From the NCBI GenBank assembly GCA_013178305.1, contig JABLXB010000002.1, forward strand, positions 310,001 through 374,000: 64,000 bases of DNA, written 5' to 3'. Position 1 is the stretch's first letter; every line of letters starts with the position of its first letter. A model generated the notes under the pieces. The model had not been told where the DNA came from. It ran no database searches and saw only the letters and a list, made by a program, of their open reading frames with translations. The position numbers and the translations under genes were made by a program. Below are positions 43,975 through 52,836 of the stretch, piece by piece. This DNA comes from Bacillota bacterium. Its GTDB lineage: Bacteria; Bacillota; Sulfobacillia; JABLXB01.

Positions 43975-44679
43975 TCACTCCCCCAGGTACGCCTTGCGAA
44001 CGCGGTCGTTCTGCAGCACCTCGCGTCCGGGGCCTTCGAGCACTATCGTCCCAGTCTCCAGAACGTACGCGAAGTCGCTGAGTTCGAGCGCCCGCTTCGC
44101 GTTCTGCTCTATAAGAAGGACGGTCTTACCTTCCGAATTGATCTTTTGGATGATCCTGAATATCTCCTCGGCGAGCTGCGGGGCGAGGCCGAGGGACGGC
44201 TCATCCATCATAAGGAGCTTCGGGCTCGACATCAGCCCCCTGCCCACCGCGAGCATCTGTTGCTCGCCGCCGGAGAGGAGCCCCGCCTTCTGGCCGACGC
44301 GCTCCTTGAGGCGCGGGAACAGGGTGAACACCCAATCGAGGTCGCGCTGGATCCCCGCCTGATCCGCGCGAGCATAAGCCCCCAGCCGGAGGTTCTCGAT
44401 GACGGTGAGATTCGAGAACACCCGCCTCCCCTCCGGGACCAGCACTGCGCCGGACCCGACGATCCTGTGGGTGGGCCAACCGGCGATGTCCTTACCCCGA
44501 AAGGCGATGTGCCCTGAGCGCGGCCTGACGACACCGACAACTGTACGCAGGATAGACGTCTTGCCTGCCCCGTTTGCGCCGACCAGGGTCACGATCTTCC
44601 CCTCGGGGACGCTCAGTGAGACGCCGCGGATGGCGTGAATGCCACCGTAGAACACGTTCAGGTCACGGATCTCAAGCAC
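43975..44679 (-). CDS. livF: Branched-chain/amphipathic amino-acid ABC transporter ATP-binding protein LivF
   Basis: 234 residues, the LivF length. Walker [10 protein letters not shown], signature [15 protein letters not shown], Walker [14 protein letters not shown], and H-loop replaced by Q in LIEQNAK, all typical of LivF. Overlaps livG by 8 bases. Part of a complete LivKHMGF importer (order K-H-M-G-F); with the surrounding genes its likely cargo is proline/hydroxyproline or a related acid rather than Leu/Ile/Val. Confidence 0.94.
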   Translation of the reverse strand: MLEIRDLNVFYGGIHAIRGVSLSVPEGKIVTLVGANGAGKTSILRTVVGVVRPRSGHIAFRGKDIAGWPTHRIVGSGAVLVPEGRRVFSNLTVIENLRLGAYARADQAGIQRDLDWVFTLFPRLKERVGQKAGLLSGGEQQMLAVGRGLMSSPKLLMMDEPSLGLAPQLAEEIFRIIQKINSEGKTVLLIEQNAKRALELSDFAYVLETGTIVLEGPGREVLQNDRVRKAYLGE

Positions 44680-45442
44680 TTGACCCCACCCCCAGGTAGG
44701 CCTCGATCACCTTGGGATTCTTCTGTATATCCTCGGGACACCCCTCGGCGATCTTCACGCCATAATCGAGCACGGCGACTCGTTCGCATATGCCCATCAC
44801 CAGGCTCATGTGGTGCTCGATGAGCAGGATGGTGAGGTTGAACTCGGCCCGGATCCGGCGAATGAAGCCCATGAGATCGGAGATCTCCTGCGGGTTCATT
44901 CCGGCGGCAGGCTCGTCGAGCAAGAGGAGCCTGGGTTCCGTGGCGAGCGCCCTCGCGATCTCGAGCCTCCGCTGTAGCCCGTAAGGGAGCGACCCGGCCT
45001 TGTAGTCCGTGAACTTCGTGAGACCAACCGCTTCGAGGAGCCTTTCGGACTCTGCGGTCATCTGACGCTCCTCGCGCCTGTAGCCCGGCGTGCCCACTAC
45101 CGCCGCCAACGGCGACGACCTGAGCCTCAGATGCTTGCCGATGAGCACGTTGTCGATCACCGGCAGGTCGCGGAAGAGACGGATGTTCTGGAACGTCCTC
45201 GCTATGCCACCCTTTGCTATCAGGTCGGGGCGCATACCGCTTATGTCCTTACCCTCGAACAGCACCCTACCCGAGGTCGGAGTGTATATCCCCGTTATCA
45301 TGTTGAACACGGTCGTCTTGCCGGCGCCGTTGGGTCCGATAATCCCAACCAGCCCGCCCCTGTCGAGGCACAGGTCGAAGGACGACACCGCGGTGAGACC
45401 CCCGAACCTGATCGTCAGTCCGTCGAGTTCCAGCACAGCCAC
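44672..45442 (-). CDS. livG: Branched-chain amino-acid-type ABC transporter ATP-binding protein LivG
   Basis: 256 residues from GTG 45442; the open frame further upstream is inside livM. Walker A GPNGAGKTT, a diverged signature region (AGSLPYGLQRRLEIARAL, the LivG form), Walker B LLLLDEPAAGMNP and H-loop LIEHHMS. The LFRDLPVIDNVLIG segment after the Q-loop is LivG-specific. Second ATPase of the importer. Confidence 0.94.
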   Translation of the reverse strand: MAVLELDGLTIRFGGLTAVSSFDLCLDRGGLVGIIGPNGAGKTTVFNMITGIYTPTSGRVLFEGKDISGMRPDLIAKGGIARTFQNIRLFRDLPVIDNVLIGKHLRLRSSPLAAVVGTPGYRREERQMTAESERLLEAVGLTKFTDYKAGSLPYGLQRRLEIARALATEPRLLLLDEPAAGMNPQEISDLMGFIRRIRAEFNLTILLIEHHMSLVMGICERVAVLDYGVKIAEGCPEDIQKNPKVIEAYLGVGSSA

Positions 45443-45446
45443 GGCG

Positions 45447-46520
45447 TCAAACCCCCTTCCCCGCACCGGCAGCCGTCCCCGCTTCTTTCCTTCGCAGGAA
45501 GGCATCCCAGGCAAACTCGCGCTGTCCCATCAGCCCCTGGCGGTAGAACACTATCACGACCAGAACGACGATACCGAACAGCACCATGCGCATGCCGACT
45601 ATACCGGGGATCTCAATGGACCCGATCTTCATCGGCGCCTCGATGAACCGTAGCCATTCCATCGCAACCGCATACGCGAATGAAGCAATCACGGTTCCGG
45701 TGAGGCTACCGAGTCCACCGATTACAACGATGGTTAGAATCTGGAAAGTTATCGTAATCGTGAACATCTTCGGGTCGACCGCACTGGACCAATGACCGAG
45801 CAGCGCCCCGCCGACTCCCGCGAAGAACGCCCCAGCCACGAACGCGAGTACCTTGTGGTAGAAAAGGCTCACGCCGACGGACTCGGCGGCGATCTCGTCC
45901 TCACGGATCGCCTTGAGCGCCCGCCCATAACTCGTATTGACCAGCCTCGCCGCGATGAAAACCGAGACAACCGCGCTCCCGACCGCCCAGTACAGGTTCA
46001 CGTAGTCGGGCACTCCCTTGAGGCCCATCGAGCCGTTCGTAATGGTCTGCATGTTGTTTATGAGGACCCGAACCACCTCGGAGAAGCCGAGAGTCGCCAT
46101 TCCCAGGTAATCGCCCCTGAGCCGGAGCACCGGTACGCCGACTATCCAACCCAACAAGGCCGCCATCAGCCCCGCGATGATCAGCGCCGGAAGGTACGGG
46201 ATCTGAAGGTTCTCCAGCGCCGGGTGGATAGGCACGATGAAGAAGTTTCTTGCCTTCTGTGCGACCGGCATGGTGAGAAGCGCCGAAGTGTACGCTCCGA
46301 CGGCCATGAAACCGGCGTGCCCGAGCGAGAACTGCCCTGTGAACCCGTAAACCAGGTTGAGACCCACCGCCAGGGTAACGTATATCGCACCGACGGATAA
46401 CACCCTGAGCCGGTACGGGTCCAGCGTTCTCTGCGCCCAGGTCGTGATCAGTAGTATCACGACGATGCTGCCGAGGGTCAGGAGGTAATTGAGACCTCTT
46501 CCGTTGCTTCGCCCGTTCAT
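45447..46520 (-). CDS. livM: Branched-chain amino-acid-type ABC transporter permease LivM
   Basis: 357 residues with nine or ten membrane helices. GLNLVYGFTGQFSLGHAGFMAVGAY is the LivM hallmark; GRALKAIREDEIAAESVGV is the ATPase-docking loop. ATG 46520 overlaps the livH stop. C-terminal tail charged and cytoplasmic. Confidence 0.94.
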   Translation of the reverse strand: MNGRSNGRGLNYLLTLGSIVVILLITTWAQRTLDPYRLRVLSVGAIYVTLAVGLNLVYGFTGQFSLGHAGFMAVGAYTSALLTMPVAQKARNFFIVPIHPALENLQIPYLPALIIAGLMAALLGWIVGVPVLRLRGDYLGMATLGFSEVVRVLINNMQTITNGSMGLKGVPDYVNLYWAVGSAVVSVFIAARLVNTSYGRALKAIREDEIAAESVGVSLFYHKVLAFVAGAFFAGVGGALLGHWSSAVDPKMFTITITFQILTIVVIGGLGSLTGTVIASFAYAVAMEWLRFIEAPMKIGSIEIPGIVGMRMVLFGIVVLVVIVFYRQGLMGQREFAWDAFLRRKEAGTAAGAGKGV

Positions 46521-47410
46521 ACCTTCACCTGTCCCTTCTCGCCCAGCAGCCCTGTCGGCTTCAGGAGCAGGACGGTAATCAGAGCCACGAAAGCAACCGC
46601 GTCACGGTATCCTGACAGGTTGGGGAGGAACGCGACGAGCATGATCTCGCAGAGGCCAAGAATGAGGCCACCTACTGTTGCCCCTGGGATACTTCCGATC
46701 CCACCCAGGACCGCAGCCACGAATGCCTTCAGGCCAGGAAAGCCACCCATTGTCGGGTTTATCTGGGGGAATTTAAGGGCCCACAGTATGCCCCCCACGG
46801 CGGCGAGAGACGAGCCGACCATGAAGGTGAGGGCCACCGTTTTGTCGACGTCAATGGCCATGAGCCTGGCGGTCTCGAAGTCGTTAGCCAGCGCCCGCAT
46901 GGCCGTTCCAGGTTTCGTTCTGTAAAGCAGGTAAGTGAGGGCCACGAGAAGGATGGCCGACACGATGATGATGGCGAAGCTGAGTACGGGAATCATTATG
47001 GCGCCGATTTCAAGCACCTGTGTGAATATCGGCGGCCTGAAGAACGGCTTCGGCCTGCCCCCGAAGAAGATTATCAGCAGGTTTTCCATCAGGAACGAGA
47101 CCCCGATTGCGGATATGAGGACGGAGATCCTCGGCGCATCGCGCAGCGGCTTGTACGCCACTTTCTCCGTCGCCATGCCGAGTACCGCGGTGAAGCAGAT
47201 GGCCAGGATATACGTTATCCCCCACTGCAAGTTGAATATGGCAATGCCCATGAAAGCGGCGTAGGCGCCGATCGTGAAGATGGTACCGTGGGCGAAGTTG
47301 ATGAGCCTCAGGATACCATATACCATCGTGTACCCTATGGCCACCAGCGCATACAGTGCCCCCAGGGAGACGGCGTTCGTGAGATGTTGTAAGAACATGT
47401 CAAGGGTCAT
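46517..47410 (-). CDS. livH: Branched-chain amino-acid-type ABC transporter permease LivH
   Basis: 297 residues, eight or so helices. Starts with AVSLGALYALVAIGYTMVYGILRLINFAHG, the LivH signature, and has the docking loop ALANDFETARLMAIDVDK. Separated from livK by about 100 bases containing a strong hairpin that may reduce its expression relative to the receptor. Confidence 0.94.
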   Translation of the reverse strand: MTLDMFLQHLTNAVSLGALYALVAIGYTMVYGILRLINFAHGTIFTIGAYAAFMGIAIFNLQWGITYILAICFTAVLGMATEKVAYKPLRDAPRISVLISAIGVSFLMENLLIIFFGGRPKPFFRPPIFTQVLEIGAIMIPVLSFAIIIVSAILLVALTYLLYRTKPGTAMRALANDFETARLMAIDVDKTVALTFMVGSSLAAVGGILWALKFPQINPTMGGFPGLKAFVAAVLGGIGSIPGATVGGLILGLCEIMLVAFLPNLSGYRDAVAFVALITVLLLKPTGLLGEKGQVKV

Positions 47411-47437
47411 CGCCGCATTCCTCCCCCGCGCAAGGTT

Positions 47438-47465
47438 CCCGGAGGGCGCCGAGGCGCCCTCCGGG
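47438..47465 (-). terminator. Hairpin between livK and livH (partial terminator or mRNA stabiliser)
   Basis: CCCGGAGGGCGCC and GGCGCCCTCCGGG form a perfect 13-bp stem with a two-base loop. On the minus strand it follows the livK stop and precedes livH, the usual place for an element that gives excess receptor over membrane components. Confidence 0.7.
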
Positions 47466-47512
47466 CTTTGCGGGAATCTGTGCTACAGGACCCCGTCACC
47501 AGGGTTTTCGCG

Positions 47513-48715
47513 TTACCAGGGCTGGATGGTGTCCATGTATACGAACTTGCCGCCCTTGACCTGGAAGATGATGGCTGGCTTAACCGGGTTGCCGGTCTCG
47601 TCGATAGAGATCGTTCCGGTCACGCCCTCCCAGTTCTTCGTGCTGCGGAGCGCGGTGTTGAGCTTCACCGGGTCGACAACCTTGATCTCCTCGAGCTTGT
47701 CGGCAACGAGGTTGTAGGCGTCGTACGCCAGGGCCGCGTAGCAGTTGGGATCCTTGTTGTACTTCTTCCTGTAATCATCGATGAACTTCTTGGCCTTGTC
47801 CGTCTTGGCGGCCTCAACCGCGAAGTGGCTGCAGAAGATGAGGCCCTCAACGGCCTTCCCACCGATCTGGACGAGCTCGGGGGCTTCCCACGCGTCTCCA
47901 CCGACGAGCGGGGTCTTGATACCCATCTCGCGGGCCTGCTTGGCGAGGAGAGCGCCGTCCGCGCTGTAGCCCGGGACGAAGATCACGTCGGGCTTCTTGG
48001 ACTTCACGAAGGTGAGCTGAGCAGTGAAGTCCTGGTCACCGGTGTTGTACGAGACGAACGCCACGATGGAGTTCGGGTTGTTGGTGAGCTTCGTGAACTC
48101 CTTGCGGAAGAACTGCGCGAGACCAACCGAGTAGTCCTGCGCGACGTCCTGGATGATCGCGGCGGTCTTGGCGCCGAGTTTGTCAACTGCGTACTTCGCC
48201 ATGACCTTGCCAGCGAACGGGTCCTGGTAATTGAGGCGGGTAACGAACTTCCTGCCCTCCGTGACAAGTGGGTTCGAGGCATCGGGAATCATCGGGATCC
48301 CGGCCTTCTCCGACACGTTGAGGCCGGCGATCGCCAGGGAAGAACCGTAGCAGCCGAGGACCGCCACGACCTTGTCCTGTTCGATGAGCCGGGCCATCGA
48401 GTTGGCCGCCTCAACCTTGTCGGACTTGTTGTCCGAGAAGATGACCTTCACGGGCTTACCGAGGATCTTTGGCCTCTGCTCGAACGCCATGTCGATGCCT
48501 TCCTTGTTCATGGCACCACCGGCTGCAAGCGCGCCGGTGAAGGGCTGCCAGGAACCGATCCTGATCTCTTCGGGCTCCGCGGGCTTCGGCGGCTCTGCGG
48601 GTTTCGCCGGCTCCGCGGGCTTGGGTGCCGGCGCGCTCTGCTGTCCGCAGCCTGCGACCATGGCTGCAACCAGGATCACGGCGACGAACAGTGCTGCGAC
48701 TCTCTTCCTCATCAT
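47513..48715 (-). CDS. livK: Liv-type ABC transporter substrate-binding lipoprotein (LivK-like)
   Basis: 400 residues from ATG 48715 with GGAGGG nine bases upstream. Lipobox AAMVAGCGQQ (Cys near residue 20), then a Pro/Glu/Ala linker (KPAEPAKPAEPPKPAEP). The mature protein is a type I periplasmic-binding fold: IRIGSWQPFTGALAAGGAMN at the start, VLGCYGSSLAIAGL and FVTRLNYQDPFAG. Anchored outside, it confers specificity on LivHMGF. Placed directly after the fused aconitase X gene. Confidence 0.94.
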   Translation of the reverse strand: MMRKRVAALFVAVILVAAMVAGCGQQSAPAPKPAEPAKPAEPPKPAEPEEIRIGSWQPFTGALAAGGAMNKEGIDMAFEQRPKILGKPVKVIFSDNKSDKVEAANSMARLIEQDKVVAVLGCYGSSLAIAGLNVSEKAGIPMIPDASNPLVTEGRKFVTRLNYQDPFAGKVMAKYAVDKLGAKTAAIIQDVAQDYSVGLAQFFRKEFTKLTNNPNSIVAFVSYNTGDQDFTAQLTFVKSKKPDVIFVPGYSADGALLAKQAREMGIKTPLVGGDAWEAPELVQIGGKAVEGLIFCSHFAVEAAKTDKAKKFIDDYRKKYNKDPNCYAALAYDAYNLVADKLEEIKVVDPVKLNTALRSTKNWEGVTGTISIDETGNPVKPAIIFQVKGGKFVYMDTIQPW

Positions 48716-48841
48716 GACTTTCCCTCCTCTGGTAATTTGACCTTTGCGCTGCGTGCTCCGCAAATCGCTTGGTCCGGGACAATTCGACAACCGCGCTGCA
48801 GTACCTTCCACCCCCCTGCTCCGAGATTCGTGAAGACGGGC

Positions 48842-50596
48842 CTATGCGGGTCGAACCACGCAAACCGCCCCGGCCTCTCCGTCGACGTCCACCACATCGC
48901 CCGTGCGAATCCGGAAGTACTGCTCCTCCGGTAGCGCCAGGATGGGAATCGTGCGTCCGTACATCTTCTGGGCGACCACACAACCTATCGAGATGATGGG
49001 TTCGGCCACCCTGTTCACTATCGCGAGGGGGGCATGGCCGTTTCGCGCGAGCTCAAGGAGTATGCCGGAGGTGCTGCTAGATCCCTTGCCCTCGGGATAC
49101 ACGAGGACCTTCCCGGTCACGTCCTGGCCGAGGAGCGGGTGGTTCCGCTCGATTATGCGACCGTTGGATATGTCGACGCTGCCCCAAAAGCTGATGGGGG
49201 CGGGGCTGACGAGGGCCTCCCCCCTGGCGCGGCCGCGAACGACCACCTTAACGCCGGCCTGGGGGGCTGGGCCGGGGGCCGGCGACGGGGCCGCTGGCGC
49301 CACGCACACGTCTCCCGCGCTCACTGACGGACTTCCGGCGGAGCGCAGCGCATCCGGGAACGAGAAGCCTCCCGTCACCGCCGCCTCGACGCAATCTCTC
49401 AGCCCTGAGAATATGACCGCTTTACCGGTCTCCATGGGTCCGTAATGGGCGAACTTGCCCGAATCGGTCATTATCGTCTCGAAACCCCAGTTGTCCAGCG
49501 GCCAGTGCATGACGCAGCTGTCGGTAGTGAGCCTGATCCCCAGTGACCTCAGACGGTTGGAGACACCCATTTCGTCCAGCCACGAAAGGACCGCACGGTT
49601 GGTGTTCACCCAGAACTCCGTTCCCGCCGCGATGCTCCGGCCTGCCAGGAGGTGTTCGACCTCGAGACACTCGGCCACCGAGTAGTGGGGGCACCCCACG
49701 GTGACCAGGTCCACGCGTCCGTCGCCGGACGAAGACATGTGGCGGAGGCGCGCCAGTAGCTCCCGTGCGCTCACGCGTACCGCCGGAACGTCCTTGCCAC
49801 CCGTAGCCGCCTCAAGTGACGGGGCCTCGGGCGTGATCCCTACGACGTGGAACATGCCCGTGGCTCCGGACGAAGCCGCCGCCGCGCTGAACGCCTTCAG
49901 ATGGTCGCCGCCGGTGTTCCCGGGAAGCCCCGTGACTACGGGGACTCGGCCGCTGGCGATCAGGCCGCACGCGTAACCCGCGGCCGCGTACGCAGAGCCG
50001 TTCAGGCGGAGGACCTCCTCGAACTCGTCGAATTGGATTTGGATTGTGGCGATTCTTTCCTCGCCGAGGTGGTAGCCAAAGCGTGGCGCCCTCCCCGTAA
50101 GCCCGGAGCAAATGTCGATGTAATCGCCGTACCTTGCCGTCCTTGCGCCAATCACCGAGTTCACGAAGTTGATTGCGTTGGACTCCGCCCAGGCGATCTG
50201 CTCACCGAAGCGCGGGGTCACTGCATATTGATATGGGGCGCACGTCCACGATGGAATACACCCCATGTCCAGATACGCCTTTTCCATTTGAGCGCTCTTG
50301 CGCGAATGCTCTTCGGGAATCCGGAACTCGCGCCATCGAGCGACGTCCCTCGCCGTGATGTTCGTGGTGGTAGGAACCACCACGCGGCCCCCCTGGCCGG
50401 CTAATCTCTGCGCAAATTCTATCCCCGCGTCTCCGGTCGAGGCGTACGTGCATCCGTCGACATGTGCCTGTGTGATCGGGATCAGCTCGCTCGCGCCGTA
50501 TGCCTCGGCGATCTGGACGATGATCTCCATCGCCATCCGGGCTGCGGGGCCGCGTTCTCCGGAGAGAATACCCCTTTCCTCGCGAGTAAGGTCCAT
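48842..50596 (-). CDS. Aconitase X, fused large and small domains (probable cis-3-hydroxy-L-proline dehydratase)
   Basis: 584 residues from ATG 50596 behind GGGGG. Residues 1-415 are the DUF521 large domain: ITQAHVDGCTYAS, MGCIPSWTCAPYQYA, WAESNAINFVNSV, GCPHYSVAECLEVE, EFWVNTNRAVLSW. A Pro/Ala-rich linker (about 435-450) joins the DUF126 swivel domain with GRARGEALVSPAPISFWG and VTGKVLVYPEGKGSSSTSG. The family dehydrates cis-3-hydroxy-L-proline to pyrroline-2-carboxylate in characterised bacteria. The adjacent ProC-like gene could reduce that product to proline. Unlike the second aconitase X in this cluster it is intact. Confidence 0.9.
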   Translation of the reverse strand: MDLTREERGILSGERGPAARMAMEIIVQIAEAYGASELIPITQAHVDGCTYASTGDAGIEFAQRLAGQGGRVVVPTTTNITARDVARWREFRIPEEHSRKSAQMEKAYLDMGCIPSWTCAPYQYAVTPRFGEQIAWAESNAINFVNSVIGARTARYGDYIDICSGLTGRAPRFGYHLGEERIATIQIQFDEFEEVLRLNGSAYAAAGYACGLIASGRVPVVTGLPGNTGGDHLKAFSAAAASSGATGMFHVVGITPEAPSLEAATGGKDVPAVRVSARELLARLRHMSSSGDGRVDLVTVGCPHYSVAECLEVEHLLAGRSIAAGTEFWVNTNRAVLSWLDEMGVSNRLRSLGIRLTTDSCVMHWPLDNWGFETIMTDSGKFAHYGPMETGKAVIFSGLRDCVEAAVTGGFSFPDALRSAGSPSVSAGDVCVAPAAPSPAPGPAPQAGVKVVVRGRARGEALVSPAPISFWGSVDISNGRIIERNHPLLGQDVTGKVLVYPEGKGSSSTSGILLELARNGHAPLAIVNRVAEPIISIGCVVAQKMYGRTIPILALPEEQYFRIRTGDVVDVDGEAGAVCVVRPA

Positions 50597-50693
50597 GAAC
50601 ATCCCCCAGCGACGTATTCTTGTAATCTGCATAGCAGATGTCAGACATGTTTACGGCTCATTTACAGTTCGTCGTCATCCGGCGGATTCCTGC

Positions 50694-51524
50694 TTACGCC
50701 GCGCCGCCCGGCGCCAGCGCCGCAACCACAGTCCTGGCGAGGCGCGCTCCCTTCTCCACCCCCGCGCGGACGCACTCGGCGATGGCGCCGGGGACGCCTC
50801 CACGCTCGAGGACATCCAGCATTTCCACGGAAATCCCGCCGGGCGTACAGGCTCTGGAGCGGAGTTCGGAGGCACTGGCTTTTGACTCATCCCACATCTT
50901 CATGCACCCGCAGGTCGCCTGCTTGACCACCAGCTCGGATTCTTCCGCGGTCAGCCCCGCCCTGACCCCCGCTTCGACGAGACTCTCCACAAAGAGGAAC
51001 ACGGGAGCCGGGCTGAAGAGCGCCAGGATAACGTCCAGTTTCTCCTCGGTCGTTACCATCACGCGGCCGAGGGAAGCCGCCAGATCCTGGGCGGACTCCA
51101 TCTGTTCCGGCGTCACCCACCTGTTGGGCGCCAGCGCAGTGATCGCCGTCCGCACCTGGGCCGGCGGGTTTGGAGCCATGCGTACGACCGGCACGCGCTC
51201 GCCGAGTAGCCCGAGCGCCGCCAGCGGCACCGCCGCCATCACCGATATCACAAGCCTGCCTGGCGGGACACGTCCGGCTAGCGACCGGAGCAGTCCCGCC
51301 GCGTCCTGCGGTCGGACCGCGAGCACCACGACGCCGGATTCCCTCAGCACCTGCTCGTTGTCCGCGGTGGTTCTGACGCCGAACCTCTCTGCCACGCGAC
51401 TTCGCCGCTCCTCGCTGACGTCCGAACACAGGAAGCGGGGCGGCTCCGCGCCTTCCCTGGACAAAAGCCCTGTTAGCAACATTTCGACGATGTGGCCGGA
51501 TCCAATGAACCCATAGGTTGCCAT
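50694..51524 (-). CDS. Pyrroline-carboxylate reductase family protein (ProC-like)
   Basis: 276 residues from ATG 51524 behind GAGGGT. Rossmann start MATYGFIGSGHIVEMLL, then VVVLAVRPQDAAGLL, the VRMAPNPPAQV motif and a ProC dimerisation domain ending CTPGGISVEMLDVLERGG and AIAECVRAGVEKGARLA (ProC normally has TSPGGTT). The changes at CTPGGIS and in the substrate loop suggest a specialised paralogue. First gene of the cluster and next to aconitase X, so reduction of pyrroline-2-carboxylate to proline is a reasonable inference; classical P5C reductase activity is the alternative. Confidence 0.88.
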   Translation of the reverse strand: MATYGFIGSGHIVEMLLTGLLSREGAEPPRFLCSDVSEERRSRVAERFGVRTTADNEQVLRESGVVVLAVRPQDAAGLLRSLAGRVPPGRLVISVMAAVPLAALGLLGERVPVVRMAPNPPAQVRTAITALAPNRWVTPEQMESAQDLAASLGRVMVTTEEKLDVILALFSPAPVFLFVESLVEAGVRAGLTAEESELVVKQATCGCMKMWDESKASASELRSRACTPGGISVEMLDVLERGGVPGAIAECVRAGVEKGARLARTVVAALAPGGAA

Positions 51525-51611
51525 ATCATACCCTCTTTCCCGCGCCGTTCGCCGGCGCCGCGGATTGGAACAACCCAGGTTGAACAATCTACAACTGGGA
51601 GGTGTCGATCC

Positions 51612-51779
51612 GTGAAACCAACTACAACTAGCTGGACGGTAATCGCGATCGGAGCGGCTGTGTCGGGGATCGGTTATACCCTGCTCCCGAGCAACTTCGG
51701 CGCCGGTGTGCTAGGGTTCGGCCTAGCCCACGTAGTGCTCGGCGCGCTGGACTTACTTCGTCCGTCTGTCCGCCAGTAA
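51612..51779 (+). CDS. Small membrane protein, hypothetical
   Basis: 55 residues from GTG 51612 behind GGGAGGT. Two hydrophobic segments (TSWTVIAIGAAVSGIGYTLL and GAGVLGFGLAHVVLGALDLL) separated by a short PSNF loop, so likely a two-helix membrane hairpin. No family recognised. Divergent from the ProC-like gene, with 87 bases between starts holding both promoters. Confidence 0.6.
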   Translation: MKPTTTSWTVIAIGAAVSGIGYTLLPSNFGAGVLGFGLAHVVLGALDLLRPSVRQ

Positions 51780-52287
51780 TCGCGATATCCTACGTGTTAG
51801 GGCGCCGGCGCGGTGGGCCGGCGCCTTGATCGTGCGCCCTGGCAGCCCGACTCCCATCAGGTGTTCGGTCCCGCCGTTCAGTCTCCTGCCCTCGCTCGGT
51901 CCTTCCACCCGCCGCCATGCTCGCCGCCTTGCCAAGTTTTCACATTACTGAGGTAACTCCCCGGTGAACCCTAGCGGGGTAAGGATCTCCTTATCGCGAT
52001 TGTCGAACAATGCCGAGCGATTCATGGCGCCTCGCGGAAGGACACGCATGGAGCACATAGAATTGGGTGGGGTGCCTGGTGAGCGACTGCGTCGGTACCT
52101 TGGTACCGTCGGTACCTTAGTAGCGGGGGGGTACTCAAAACGGGACAGGTCGGCGAAAGGAGTTGTTGTCTTGCGGGTCGAGCAGTTGAAGTCAACACGA
52201 CTGGCAGAGGCGCTTCACATGTCGCACATAGTCTCAGCACCGCGAGATCACGGACACTGTCACGTTTCCTAGAGAGGGGGGGCTCCG
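51780..52287 (+). other. Gene-poor stretch
   Basis: No ORF here looks convincing. CCCCGG...CGGGG (51959-51977) is a possible hairpin and GGTACC recurs three times near 52098-52121. A frame from 52050 (EHIELGGVPGERLRRYLG) has a start but no clear family or codon pattern. The stretch may be decayed sequence between the catabolic cluster and the cofactor genes. Confidence 0.4.
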
Positions 52288-52455
52288 GTGGAACGCGGGG
52301 ACAGCATAGAAGTAGCGGCAGCCATGCGCATCCACTGGATATGCAAGAAAATCGAGAAGGCCGGGCCGACAACGCAGGATTTGACCGACCTGATCGCGGC
52401 CACTGACGAGTTCATCGCGGGTTTGGAAAAACCCGAAAAGGGAACCCTCACGTAA
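52288..52455 (+). CDS. Small hypothetical protein
   Basis: 55 residues from GTG 52288 with GAGGGGGGG five bases upstream and a hairpin terminator directly after its stop. The sequence is a charged two-helix type (AAAMRIHWICKKIEKAG, LTDLIAATDEFIAGLEKPE), soluble. Unknown family; ribosome site plus terminator make a real gene plausible. Confidence 0.5.
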   Translation: MERGDSIEVAAAMRIHWICKKIEKAGPTTQDLTDLIAATDEFIAGLEKPEKGTLT

Positions 52456-52480
52456 AGGCCTCCGGCAATCCCGGGGGCCT
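52456..52480 (+). terminator. Intrinsic terminator-like hairpin after the small ORF
   Basis: AGGCCTCCGG and CCGGGGGCCT pair fully (one G-T) around CAATC, beginning one base after the stop codon of the preceding small ORF. No T-run follows (TCACC). Confidence 0.6.
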
Positions 52481-52836
52481 TCACCAATCCTCCAGCGCCA
52501 ATCGTCAGACAGGAACCGCCCTCTTCCAACACAGTTGTCGAATTATGTAATACCCGGTAACACGATTTTGCAAGGATTGGGCTCGCGTTTCCTGATGGAA
52601 AGGAGACTTGCCATTGAGGGCCAAACGCCGCCTCCCAACGCCTACACCCCAGCCAACCGCTATACTGTTGAAAGTCCACAGCATCTGCCGCCAGGTTATG
52701 GACGACGGCCCAGACAAGAAGGTCATTGAAGACCTTGATCGAGGCCAAAATAAGGATTCACCCGAGGCGAAGGCATTAGATCTTGAGGAGCGCCCTAAGT
52801 GGACCTCATGACGAACGCGGGCTCAGGGGATCAGGC
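52481..52836 (+). other. Gap with one doubtful small ORF (52608-52811)
   Basis: A frame from TTG 52608 behind AAAGGAG encodes 67 residues (MPLRAKRRLPTPTPQ, later VHSICRQVMDDGPDKKV). The composition drifts from a basic Pro-rich part to an acidic one, and no family is evident. I would not call it a gene without expression or conservation. Otherwise nothing is seen before the NTPase gene that converges here. Confidence 0.35.

Noticed and set aside
52535-52811. Small ORFs at 52535-52729 and 52608-52811
   Set aside because: Overlapping frames without family resemblance; the better ribosome site belongs to neither clearly.
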